Origin: a candidate division KSB1 bacterium
GTDB lineage: Bacteria; Zhuqueibacterota; Zhuqueibacteria; Residuimicrobiales; Krinioviventaceae
Direction of reading: 5' to 3'
NCBI GenBank assembly: GCA_034521575.1
Contig: JAXHMJ010000002.1
Coordinates: 751,692-815,691, forward strand
DNA length: 64,000 nucleotides
Positions 27,606 through 36,485 of the stretch are shown one piece after another; the first letter of the stretch is position 1, and every line of letters starts with the position of its first letter. The notes below the pieces were generated by a model. That model was given only the letters and a program-made list of their open reading frames with translations. It was not told the origin of the DNA and searched no databases. The translations under genes and the position numbers were made by a program.

Positions 27606-28844
27606 TCAATCCCCGAATCTCGGATTGACCACATTGCTGTAAATAGATCCGAATGTATAACGGAACCCTATGGACACATAATAATCATAGTTGGTTGCTA
27701 CTTCCTTCTGGCGCAGCAAAATTTCCTCCTGTGTCGCACCGCCTGCCGGCAGTGACAGCTGATCACGGATCATGGACACATCTCCGAACAGGTTCAGGGA
27801 CAGCCCTTCGATCAGCTGCAGATTGAGATTGCAGTAAAACTCGACTCGGTTGCGGGACCAATCGTGCAGATAATGCGAGCCTTCCAGGGTTGAGCTCAGC
27901 GATCCCCAGGGTTCTTTGAGTTCAAACGTGGCCGAAAGACTCTGATGCATCAGATGTTCGTATTGTTTCTGATAAATAGTGGGTTTGATATAATCCGAAT
28001 ACCGGTACATGGGCCGATAAAACAGACGCAGTTCCCGCCGCGTGTATTCGGAATAGGGAAAAATATTATACTCGACCGCCGGTCCCACACGGCAGGACAG
28101 ATCCAGATTTGAATAAGTCGATGATTCAATATCGGTATAGCCGCCCACAGACCAGTGATCTGTGAGACTCTTGACGTACATGCCTTCAATTTCTCGCGAC
28201 CGGCGGATACTGGTCAGGGTTCGGTCATCCAGTTCAAAATGTTCTTCATTGTACTCATTCTCGATTGAAAGCGCGATCTTGGATTCCGGTGTTACCCGGT
28301 CCACAGAAAACGACGCCTCCAGTTCATACTCTTTCTGGGTTTCCTCACCCTGCAAGTCCCAGTCAACATCGATATTAAACACCCAAAAATTCCATTTGTC
28401 ACGGATTCTGCTTTCCTGCGGCTGGTTGTAGCTGATATGAATATAATCAGAAAGCGGTGTGTCATGAATGTAGCGCATCAAACCGATTTTCAGCACCCGG
28501 ACGATACCGCGCCGGATGTCGTCTTCGCTGGCAAACCGGGTGCACACGTATTTCAGGGTATCATTTATGGATTTAAATCTCTGCTGCCCGATCAAATGCA
28601 GCGTATATTCCTCGCCGCCTCCTCCGGTCTGCTGCTCCGACATCATCACATACACCTGCGCTTGTTTGCGGTCGCGCACATAATTGACAAACTGGATTTC
28701 GGTTTTAATATAAGACTCGAACTCTCCCGGCACATCCAGAAAAACAGTGATTGCCTCGTTGCGGATGTTATTTTCATTTTGAGCAAAAGCAGGCAGAATG
28801 ATTCCTGTTATGAAAATGATTAAGAGATAAAGCAAGTATCGCAC
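27606..28844 (-). CDS. Predicted outer-membrane beta-barrel protein
   Basis: 412 residues with a Sec signal peptide (LLYLLIIFITGIILPAFAQ, cleavage after residue 21). Residues about 25-135 form a mixed domain (AITVFLDVPGEFESYIKTEIQ; HLIGQQRFKSINDTLKYVC) and the remainder is alternating aromatic/polar strands with many Y and R (LRLFYRPMYRYSDYIKP), ending FGSIYSNVVNPRFGD. This is an outer-membrane barrel pattern. I do not recognise a specific family; ligand and function are unknown. Confidence 0.7.
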   Translation of the reverse strand: MRYLLYLLIIFITGIILPAFAQNENNIRNEAITVFLDVPGEFESYIKTEIQFVNYVRDRKQAQVYVMMSEQQTGGGGEEYTLHLIGQQRFKSINDTLKYVCTRFASEDDIRRGIVRVLKIGLMRYIHDTPLSDYIHISYNQPQESRIRDKWNFWVFNIDVDWDLQGEETQKEYELEASFSVDRVTPESKIALSIENEYNEEHFELDDRTLTSIRRSREIEGMYVKSLTDHWSVGGYTDIESSTYSNLDLSCRVGPAVEYNIFPYSEYTRRELRLFYRPMYRYSDYIKPTIYQKQYEHLMHQSLSATFELKEPWGSLSSTLEGSHYLHDWSRNRVEFYCNLNLQLIEGLSLNLFGDVSMIRDQLSLPAGGATQEEILLRQKEVATNYDYYVSIGFRYTFGSIYSNVVNPRFGD

Positions 28845-29218
28845 GATAAACCTCCATTGCGCGTAGATTGATTCAGTTCGGAAACACGATGCAATTAAAC
28901 CCGGGACTTTTGGCAGAATTGTTCAAGATACAAATTTTTCAAGACAGGATAAAGGGGAAATTCCAAAATTAGTTGACAGATAACTATTAAAACCTCTTTT
29001 AGTTCTGATACTGATCATGTTTATAATAAGCGTTAAAAGGATGATTAATCAAAGCTTTTTTCTAAGTGCATCGTGATGACACGCTGCTCAATTTGACGCT
29101 ACCCATCATCATCCTTGAATGATTTTAGAATTTATATCCGTTATAGATATAAATGATATTATTTTCAACTAAACCGACGCCGTGCATTTTCTTAATTGAT
29201 TAATAATAATGAGATTTA
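28845..29218. other. Divergent intergenic region with a 9-bp palindrome
   Basis: 374 bases with no convincing gene between two divergently transcribed genes. A perfect inverted repeat ATTTATATC (29130-29138) / GATATAAAT (29146-29154) with a 7-base centre lies 65 bases upstream of the exchanger gene and may be an operator. A TTGACA at about 28974 has no matching -10 at proper distance; no promoter can be assigned with confidence. Confidence 0.4.
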
Positions 29219-30238
29219 ATGTTGCTATTTATTTTCTACATCGGACTGGCAGGAATCGGCACAGCTGTAACCTGGAAAGGCAGCGGTTTACTGGAATTGG
29301 CCTCGGATCGACTGGCCAGGCATTATCGTCTCCCTGCTATTGTACAGGGTGCTGTAATCGCTGCCGTCGGGTCCAGTTTTCCCGAACTCTCTGCAACTGT
29401 CATCTCTACCCTTTTGCATGGTGATTTTGATCTGGGCGTTGCATCTATTGTCGGATCGGCTATTTTTAATATTCTGGTCATTCCCGGAGTGTCGGGACTG
29501 GTTGGCAGGCGGCTGCAGGCAGATATCAATCTTGTCTACAAAGATGTCCAGTTTTATATTATCTCTGTAGCAACTCTTTTGCTGGCCTTTTCATTTGCCG
29601 TGATTTATCATCCGGTAAGCGGGGCAGATCTTGTCGGCTCGATGACCCGCCCGATTGCGCTGGCGCCCGTTTTGCTGTACGGATTGTACCTGTTTGTTCA
29701 GCAGCAGGACACACGGGAAAAATGGGCGGCAGAAAACTCTGTACAGCAAAATAGCAGAGTCAGTCCTTTGAGGGAATGGCTACGCCTGATTGCAGGGCTA
29801 TTGTTGATTATTGCAGGCGTGGAAGGGCTTCTCCGATCCGCATTGGGTTTGGGAGAATTGCTCAATACACCCAGTTCGCTTTGGGGATTGACCGTAGTAG
29901 CGGCAGGTACCAGTCTGCCCGATATGTTTATCAGCGTAAAAACAGCCCGCAAGGGCCAAGGCGTGGTTAGTTTGGCCAATGTACTCGGCAGTAATATCTT
30001 TGACCTGCTGATTGCCGTACCTGCAGGTATTCTTATAGTCGGCAGTTCAGCCGTCAACTTTTCCATTGCTGCCCCCCTGATGGGATTTCTCACACTTGCA
30101 ACCATTGTATTGTTCACCACACTTCGAACGCGACTCACTCTTTATCGCGGAGAAGCAGTGCTGCTGCTCGTGCTCTATGTTCTGTTTGTCACCTGGATGA
30201 TCCTGGAGACCACAGGCGTAACCGGGCTTGTTTTTTAG
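29219..30238 (+). CDS. Sodium/calcium exchanger-family (CaCA) membrane protein
   Basis: 339 residues, about ten hydrophobic segments, with the two inverted alpha-repeats of the superfamily: GAVIAAVGSSFPELSATVI in the first half and GLTVVAAGTSLPDMFISV with NVLGSNIFDLLIAV in the second. These repeats line the cation path and contain the family's conserved acidic residues (E in PEL, D in PDM). Second repeat D in place of E suggests a subgroup different from the other CaCA protein at 48474-49433. Exchanged ion is inferred only from family membership. Confidence 0.9.
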   Translation: MLLFIFYIGLAGIGTAVTWKGSGLLELASDRLARHYRLPAIVQGAVIAAVGSSFPELSATVISTLLHGDFDLGVASIVGSAIFNILVIPGVSGLVGRRLQADINLVYKDVQFYIISVATLLLAFSFAVIYHPVSGADLVGSMTRPIALAPVLLYGLYLFVQQQDTREKWAAENSVQQNSRVSPLREWLRLIAGLLLIIAGVEGLLRSALGLGELLNTPSSLWGLTVVAAGTSLPDMFISVKTARKGQGVVSLANVLGSNIFDLLIAVPAGILIVGSSAVNFSIAAPLMGFLTLATIVLFTTLRTRLTLYRGEAVLLLVLYVLFVTWMILETTGVTGLVF

Positions 30239-30337
30239 CCGGTTGCACCGTGAAATATTATTTATGATAACTCTGCTGACAGGTGAACACTGTATATGCA
30301 ACAACCTATGCCCGGCAAAACAGTCTGCCTCTTTACA

Positions 30338-31921
30338 TCATTCTTTCTTATAACTGATAGTTTTCAAATGTTTTTTGAGATAGGCCCCCAGTTTTGCCTG
30401 AACCTCAGCATACTTTGACTGTTCCGCCACATTTACAGTTTCCAGAGGATCCTGCTCATAATCGAATAGCTGCTTACCGACAATATGATTTAATTCAGAG
30501 TCCGAATCAGCATGCAGGCCCGCCTCGATCCATTCAACATACCGATAACGTTCATCGCGTACTGCATATCCCATCTTATTATCACGGGTGTATTGACTGA
30601 TTGAAAAAGTATGATCTGGATCCTCTTTACCTTTGATCAACCTGACCAGACTGCGGCCGGAGACCTGGGACGGGATATCAAGTCCGGCCAGTTCGCAAAG
30701 GGTTGAAAACAAATCAATGAATCCGGTTGATTTTGATGTGCGGTTTGGAGTTTGTCCAGGTACACGAATAATCAACGGAGAGCGTGTGGCCTGTTCAAAA
30801 TTAGTGGCTTTGCCCCACAGAGCGTGATCGCCCAGATGCCAGCCATGATCCCCCCACAACACAACGATGGTCTCTTGGTTCAAGTCCAGTTCATCCAGTT
30901 TTTTCATGATTTTGCCGATTTGAGCGTCTATATAACTCACAGCGGCTTTGTATCCATGAATCAAGCGACTTTGCTCGGTCCCGGAAAGTTTTTTTCTATT
31001 TTCGAGTTTATCATAAATACGATCACCGTTTTCAGCAGTATAGGACTGCAGCTCCGGTGATTTTGTATAAAAATACGCATGGTCATTTTCCGCCATCCGC
31101 TGATATTCCGCCAGCTGAATGTCCTTTGGATCATATAAATCCTAATATTTTTCAGGTGCTGTGAACGGCAAATGCGGACGCTCAAATCCGACTGCAAGAA
31201 AAAATGGGCTGTCGGATTGTGACAGTTTTTCCAGGTCCGCCAAAGCCTTGTCTGCGAAAACACCGTCCTTGTACGCATTATCCGGTACATCCAGACATTC
31301 AGTGGCCGGTTTGATGCGTTTGTGCGCTTTGCGTATCAATGCATGACCTGAAAGTCCTGTATCATTTTCAACCTGTGCAAATACATCCTTGACCAGCGGC
31401 GATTGATAAAAATAACCGCAAACCGGACCGGTTGAATCAGCATAATACGGTTTCATAGCCTCTTCTGATAAAGGAAAAGCTCGTGTCCAGGAGGGCTGAT
31501 CCCAGTATTTATCTACAGTTCGGTAATCAAATATTTTCGAGATATTGATTGTAGTATATCCGTTCTGTTTAAAATACTGCGGTAAAGTAACCACATCCGG
31601 CAGCGCCTCGCGAATCATTGTGAATCCCCATGGGTTGTTTTCATCCGGATACAGACCGGTCAATAAAGACGCACGAGAAGGCCCGCAAACAGCCTGCTGA
31701 CAGTGATTATTAAAAAAAAACGTTCCCTGCTCTGCTCATTGATCAATATGCGGCGATAAAGTTGACTCATCACCATAACAGCCCAGCAGCGGTTTCAAAT
31801 CATCGACTGCGATAAACAGAATATTGGGATGCCGTTGAACAGCGTATCGGGTAAACGGAAATACTGACAAGGTTGCCATTGAACCGAGTCCGTGTTTAAA
31901 AAATGTCCGTCTATTCGGCAT
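30338..31921 (-). pseudogene. Sulfatase, iduronate-2-sulfatase-like, with two in-frame stop codons
   Basis: A single uninterrupted frame encodes about 527 codons of a type I sulfatase, broken by TGA at 31736-31738 (in HIDQ-stop-AEQGT) and TAG at 31142-31144 (in PEKY-stop-DLYDP, where Trp is expected). Everything else is intact: a twin-arginine-like leader (NRRTFFKHG), metal site [10 protein letters not shown], the formylglycine motif CGPSRASLLTG, and GDHGWHLGDH. Unlike most broken genes in this window, no indel is needed, so either real nonsense mutations or two base substitutions in the assembly are responsible. Neither repeat of stop codon type supports recoding. Confidence 0.85.
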
Positions 31922-32329
31922 ACGTATGACTCCTGAATATTGAATTCAAAATATTTAACATATTTTTCAAATTGAACAGTATTAATAATTTAAAGCCATC
32001 AAACATTGTAATACAAAGAGTACTCTTTAAAATGAGCAAATATATAAATTCTTACAAATCCAGTGATGTATCTGCTTTCAAAATTCCAGGGTGCAATAAA
32101 CCTGAGGGCCAGATTTTAGATTGCTTAACAGTTGTTTCAGAGCAAAAAAAGTGCATAAAAAAAGTTTATCCCATGCACAATAATCGGTTTCCACAAGCCG
32201 GGACTCAAATTAAACGCCGATCACTAGGTACTTTATAAAATATCTTTATCTTATTATATAGCAGCAAGTAAAACTATTTACTTAAAGTATTTAATATGCT
32301 GCTCAACTTTGAAACCACCTGTATTGGAA
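31922..32329. other. AT-rich intergenic region, no supported gene
   Basis: 408 bases upstream of the sulfatase and downstream of a beta-barrel gene. A small perfect hairpin AAGTAAA-ACTA-TTTACTT lies at 32266-32283. An 88-codon open frame on the plus strand (31972-32238) has no ribosome-binding site and no family resemblance, so I do not call it. No promoter could be assigned. Confidence 0.4.
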
Positions 32330-33071
32330 TTAGAAGCGGATCGATGTGCCCAGTGAAGCATAGTGTATCAGTGCAAAATTATAAACCTCATCATTATCCG
32401 CACCGCCTTCCAGAATGCGATAACCCAGCTTTAAATCGAAGGCATTGGTTGCTCTGAAAGTTAATGCAGCCAGAACATCTTCTGCTCGGCCTTGAGGAGC
32501 AGCGAGTGCATCGCCCTCAAGTAGAAATCCAAACCGATCTGTCATTTTATAGAATACTCTAAAATGTATGATGGGTACAAAACCTACATTGGTCTTTGAC
32601 GCTTCTTTCCCCCCTCCTTTGACACTGATTTCAGCATCCCGTATTTTTGCTGTAAATCCTGCTCCCAATTGCAGTTTTTCTTTTCTTAAAAAATCATAAC
32701 GGTATGTCAACCTGTATGAATTGAATCTATACTGAGTTTCAATCGGAGTCCGGGCTGAAAACATTTCATCTGTAAAGATCAAATCCCGGTCCAGGGTTCC
32801 GGTTGAATTGATAGACAGGGGCGCATACAACGCCTTTAGATGATGACGGGGATTAAAATCCAAAGTCAGACCAATCCGGAAAAATGCAGCCGGATCAGCG
32901 TTCAATTCTTCGGATAAAGAGAACTTTGTTCCGTTATCGCCGGGAATACGCACATCATTGTAACCGCTGAACACCGCCCCGGTCTCCAGATCGCATTCGA
33001 TCTGGGCATTCACAGTTATGGCGCTGATCAAGACAAAAAAGCCAACTCCATCCACGAATAATACGCATCAT
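32330..33071 (-). CDS. Predicted outer-membrane beta-barrel protein (probable frameshift in the signal peptide)
   Basis: About 246 residues. Alternating beta-strands typical of an 8- to 10-strand barrel (RLTYRYDFLRKEKLQLGAGF; FVPIIHFRVFYKMTDRFGFLLEGD) end in an aromatic C-terminus GTSIRF. The open frame starts at a GTG with half a signal peptide. Removing one base from the A6 run at 33035-33040 joins it to an upstream ATG and gives MMRIIRGWSWLFVLISAITV, a proper signal peptide, so I extend the gene to 33071. Family unknown; a surface or porin-like role is only inferred. Confidence 0.7.
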
Positions 33072-33373
33072 GCACCCAAGTTATTGGAATTAAAAAAGCA
33101 TTATTATTTTCTGAAAATTACTGAATTGCATGTTACCATGCAACTCATTTCTTGCATTTTATATGTACTTTTATACTTTTGAAAGACAATCATCCGGCCA
33201 GGTCGATTAGACATTGGTTCTACGATACAATTTATCCCTTGAACCGGAATTTGACTGCTGTGTATTTTGAAAATTCATCCATTAATCGCAATTAGCACTT
33301 GAAACATTGATGAATAATGTGTATTTTATTTTAACGAGCAAGTGAACCGGTTCAGTTAAAAGGAGGTGGTTTT
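33072..33373. other. Divergent intergenic region with two palindromes
   Basis: 302 bases between a beta-barrel gene (-) and a URO-D family gene (+). TTGCATG-TTAC-CATGCAA (33126-33143) is a perfect 7-bp inverted repeat, and TGAACCGGTTCA (33343-33354) is a perfect CG-centred palindrome listed separately. An AAAGGAGG ribosome-binding site sits at about 33359-33366 for the downstream gene. Confidence 0.5.
33343..33354. promoter_or_regulatory. CG-centred 12-bp palindrome, LacI-type operator candidate
   Basis: TGAACCGGTTCA is a perfect palindrome with a central CG, the arrangement typical of LacI/GalR-family operators. It lies 19 bases before the ATG of the URO-D family gene, where bound protein would block transcription. 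No LacI-family regulator is encoded in this window. Confidence 0.5.
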
Positions 33374-34408
33374 ATGAACCGATACAGCGAAACGTTAAAT
33401 CGTTTTTACAACATTGTCAAAGAAAAAAGCAATGATGTTATGATGGGCATTATTATTGATTCTCCCTGGATGCCCGGGTACATGGATGTGAATACACTGG
33501 ATTTTTATTTTGATCAGACAGTCTGGCTAAACTCTTACCGTCAGGTTTTAAAAGATCTTCCCGGTGTTGCATTTGTTCCCGGCAGCTGGGTCGAGTATGG
33601 CATGTCTGCAGAACCCAGTGGGTGGGGTGTTAAAATTGAATGGAAACCCGGGTCTCCCCCGTCGCTGCATCATTTCCCGGGTGGATTAGCGGCAATTATT
33701 GAACAAGATACGCCGGACCCTGAACATCACGGTATGATGCCGGTGATACTGCGCCAATATGAACGAACCCGGGAAATTCTCAACCAGGATGGTATTCCCC
33801 CAAAAATGGCAGCCGCTCGAGGTCCTCTTGCAGTCGCCGCACATCTGATTGGTGTTACAGAACTATTAACGGCTACCCGTCTGGACAAGGAAAACTGCCT
33901 GGCATTGTTTGAAAAGACCACTGATTTATGCATTAAATGGCTAAAGGCGCAGCTGGACCGTATGGACGATCCGTTTGGAATTCTGGTGCTTGACGATATT
34001 GCCGGTATGATGCGCCCCAAGATGGCTGATCAGCTCGCCTTTCCCTTTCTGAAACGTATATTTGACAGTTTCCCGGATATGATTCATTTATTTCACAATG
34101 ATACTCCAAATGACAAAATTTTTCCAGGCTTGGCTGAATGCGGCATTGATGTGTTTAATTTCAGTCATGAGATCAGCATAGAAAGAGCGCGTGAGTTGGT
34201 CGGTGACGATATGGTGTTGTTTGGCAACCTCCCTCCTGTTGACACATTGGTGCGCGCTACAGCAGACCAGGTTAAACAAGCAACCCGGGAATTGCTGAAA
34301 ACAGCACATGATCATGGTCCGATCATCCTCTCAGCCGGAGGTGGTATATCACCCGACACTCCGATCGAAAATCTGCAGGCAATGGCTGATGTGGTTCATT
34401 CCCAGTGA
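33374..34408 (+). CDS. Uroporphyrinogen decarboxylase (URO-D) family protein, probably a methyltransferase-like member
   Basis: 344 residues, TIM-barrel family that includes HemE and cobamide/corrinoid methyltransferases. Visible landmarks are ARGPLAVAAHLIGVTELL, GILVLDDIAGMMRPKMADQL, HLFHNDTPNDKIFPGLAECG, FNFSHEISIERARE and the C-terminal LFGNLPPVDTL with ILSAGGGISPDTP. The HemE N-terminal RQAGRY motif is absent, so it is not the haem-pathway enzyme. Members of this type are often catabolic demethylases or of unknown activity. It is a lone gene with a very strong AAAGGAGG site and a palindromic operator candidate. Confidence 0.82.
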   Translation: MNRYSETLNRFYNIVKEKSNDVMMGIIIDSPWMPGYMDVNTLDFYFDQTVWLNSYRQVLKDLPGVAFVPGSWVEYGMSAEPSGWGVKIEWKPGSPPSLHHFPGGLAAIIEQDTPDPEHHGMMPVILRQYERTREILNQDGIPPKMAAARGPLAVAAHLIGVTELLTATRLDKENCLALFEKTTDLCIKWLKAQLDRMDDPFGILVLDDIAGMMRPKMADQLAFPFLKRIFDSFPDMIHLFHNDTPNDKIFPGLAECGIDVFNFSHEISIERARELVGDDMVLFGNLPPVDTLVRATADQVKQATRELLKTAHDHGPIILSAGGGISPDTPIENLQAMADVVHSQ

Positions 34409-34427
34409 GGTATCAAATCCTATTCAA

Positions 34428-34465
34428 GTCATTGCAGAGCTATGCGGACATTGCTCTGCAATGAT
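34428..34465 (+). terminator. Stable hairpin after the URO-D family gene
   Basis: TCATTGCAGAGC (34429-34440) pairs perfectly with GCTCTGCAATGA (34453-34464), with a 12-base loop. No T-tract follows, so it is a 3'-end stabilising hairpin or a weak terminator rather than a classic intrinsic one. Confidence 0.5.
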
Positions 34466-34616
34466 GGGTCACCCGGAACCCTTATTCAGAACAGCCATTA
34501 ACAGTTAATCATGCGAGCACGTTCTTTACTTTGATGAGAAATCAACAGGAATTTTCAACGGTATTCTCCAGTTGAATTGTTAAAGAGAAATGATCATTAT
34601 CACAACGGGAGCAACC

Positions 34617-35426
34617 TTGAAACAAGCAATCAAAATCATCATAGTGTGCAGCTTTGCTGTTTCAGGTATCTCTGCCCGGGAAAACCTTCCGGTAAAGGCG
34701 GAATTGATTGCAGAGGAGACATCCATTCAACCCGGCCGACCTTTCCTGGTTGGAATATATTTGTCCATGAGTGATCACTATCATACGTACTGGAAAAATC
34801 CCGGTGATTCCGGGTTACCAAGCCAAATTGAATGGACGCTCCCGGCCGGGTTCAAGGCAGGCCCGATACAATGGCCGTATCCCTCGCGATTCGAGTCAGA
34901 ATTAGAAGTCACATTCGGATACAATGATCAGGTGGTGCTGCTCACCCGGTTGATTCCGCCCGAGTCTCTTCCTGCGTCTGCGGTCACCCTGCAAACCAAA
35001 GTGAACTGGCTGGCGTGCTCCGATGCCTGTATCCCCGGTCAAGCAGAATTGTCTCTGCGGCTGCCGGTCAAATCGGTTCACCCGAAAGACCATAAACAGC
35101 ATGCATTGCTCATCCGCTCCGCCCTCAAGTCATTGCCACGGCCTGATGATAAATGGATCGTGACAGCTCTGGCTGAACAAAATAAAATTGTCGTCAAATT
35201 AACTCCGCCTGAGAAATTGACTGATATAAAAGTTTTCATTGAACAGGAAAGTGTCGTCTCTTATACAGAAAATAACCGTTTAGAAAAACAGGGCGATCAA
35301 TACAGCAAAACCTTTCAAAAATCTCCTTATCTAACTGAATTACCTGAACAGTTAAAAGGTGTCGTCATCTATGAAACTGAAAACACCAAAAAGAAAGCGA
35401 TTAAATTTAAAACAGTAATCAATTAA
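34617..35426 (+). CDS. Exported DsbD N-terminal-domain-like protein
   Basis: 269 residues from a TTG at 34617, chosen because GGGAG lies five bases upstream and the result begins with a clean signal peptide (KQAIKIIIVCSFAVSGISA). The first domain (about 25-165) matches the N-terminal immunoglobulin-like domain of DsbD/ScsB: 'HYHTYWKNPGDSGLP' and the redox pair in WLACSDACIPG. No membrane channel or thioredoxin domain follows, so it is a stand-alone version. It is followed 20 bp later by a redoxin gene, suggesting a periplasmic thiol-redox pair. Confidence 0.8.
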   Translation: MKQAIKIIIVCSFAVSGISARENLPVKAELIAEETSIQPGRPFLVGIYLSMSDHYHTYWKNPGDSGLPSQIEWTLPAGFKAGPIQWPYPSRFESELEVTFGYNDQVVLLTRLIPPESLPASAVTLQTKVNWLACSDACIPGQAELSLRLPVKSVHPKDHKQHALLIRSALKSLPRPDDKWIVTALAEQNKIVVKLTPPEKLTDIKVFIEQESVVSYTENNRLEKQGDQYSKTFQKSPYLTELPEQLKGVVIYETENTKKKAIKFKTVIN

Positions 35427-35446
35427 AAATAGTATGGAGGAAAAAT

Positions 35447-36055
35447 ATGTCAATAACCAAATCAATTCATTTATTGTATATTGCGCTGCTTCTGTTTCCG
35501 GCATTACTTGTCGCCGGTGTACAGACAGGTGAACAAGCTCCGGATTTTGATCTGATTGATGTTAAAGGAGAGACACATTCTTTATCACAATATGACGGAA
35601 AACTTGTCGTGCTGGAATGGTTTAATTACGGCTGCCCGTTTGTGCAAAAACACTATAAAAGTGATAACATGCAGAATCTGCAGGAAAAATACACTGAGAA
35701 AGGTGTTGTTTGGCTCACGGTTACTTCTTCTGCTCCCGGAAAGCCGGGTTTTCTGACTGCTGAAAAAGCACAGGAACTGGAAATCCTGGATAATGCCGAT
35801 CCCACAGCAATTCTACTTGACCATGACGGTAGCGTCGGTAATCAATACGGCGCGAAAACAACTCCACACATGTTCATCATCAATAAAGAAGGTAAAGTGG
35901 TTTATAATGGTGCTATTGACAGTATCCGGTCCACAGATCCTGCGGATGTATCCAAAGCCAAAAATTATGCTTCACAAGCTCTGGATGAACTTTTGTCCGG
36001 TAAAGATGTCAGTGTAAACAGCACCAAACCGTACGGTTGTTCGGTGAAATATTAA
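35447..36055 (+). CDS. Exported thioredoxin-fold redoxin (AhpC/TSA-like)
   Basis: 202 residues with a signal peptide (IHLLYIALLLFPALLVAG) and the AhpC/TSA-Redoxin fold: GEQAPDFDLIDVKGETHSLSQY, LEWFNYGCPFVQKHY with one catalytic Cys followed by P-F, GNQYGAKTTPHMFIINKEG and NGAID. The cis-proline TTPH is present. The usual second CxxC cysteine is absent, so it acts as a one-Cys or partner-dependent enzyme. GGAGG lies at a good distance from the ATG. Operon partner of the DsbD-N-like gene. Confidence 0.85.
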   Translation: MSITKSIHLLYIALLLFPALLVAGVQTGEQAPDFDLIDVKGETHSLSQYDGKLVVLEWFNYGCPFVQKHYKSDNMQNLQEKYTEKGVVWLTVTSSAPGKPGFLTAEKAQELEILDNADPTAILLDHDGSVGNQYGAKTTPHMFIINKEGKVVYNGAIDSIRSTDPADVSKAKNYASQALDELLSGKDVSVNSTKPYGCSVKY

Positions 36056-36485
36056 ACACAAAAACCAATACAGCGTCTGTCCCATCAGGCGCTGTGTTGT
36101 GAATGTAGCCCCCTTCTCTCAAACGATAAAAGATTACAATGGAAAATAAATTTTCATCGGTTTCCGTTCAATCATCAAATTCAAAGTTCTGAGCAGCCAA
36201 ATAAACCAAACATTTCCAATCATTCTTCGATCAAGACCAAACAGTGATAAAGGCAGTCACGGCTTTGACTGTTATGCAAAAAAAGCAGTAAATACAGATT
36301 TATCATTGGAATGCCTGCCATGCTGATCCTGTAAAGTACCCGTAATTTAATTTTAAGAGATACAATTTTTTATGATCCCCAAAGCACATTCAGACGCGAT
36401 ATGCAGAGCGAATATGGCCGGATGAGTTCATATCCAGCCGATGCATTCTGTGATTTTCAGAAAGATAATATATAGATGAGATTGG
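36056..36485. other. Intergenic region with one hairpin
   Basis: 430 bases between convergent redoxin and permease genes. A 13-bp hairpin (36067-36079 with 36086-36098, two G-U pairs; core ACAGCG...CGCTGT) follows the redoxin stop and probably ends or stabilises that transcript, though no T run follows. The remaining roughly 390 bases show no gene, RNA or repeat that I can support. Confidence 0.5.

Noticed and set aside
27464..27755. The 97-residue C-terminal extension of the YgiQ protein
   Set aside because: The extension includes the intergenic hairpin and overlaps the converging barrel gene; one added C restores the expected basic tail and stop.
31142..31738. Stop codon recoding (selenocysteine or pyrrolysine) in the sulfatase
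   Set aside because: The TGA and TAG do not occupy catalytic Cys or Lys positions, the two codons differ, no recoding hairpin is visible, and TGA ends many intact genes here.
31972..32238. An 88-codon plus-strand open frame in the gap before the sulfatase
   Set aside because: No ribosome-binding site, no hydrophobic core or known motif, and high AT with unusual composition.
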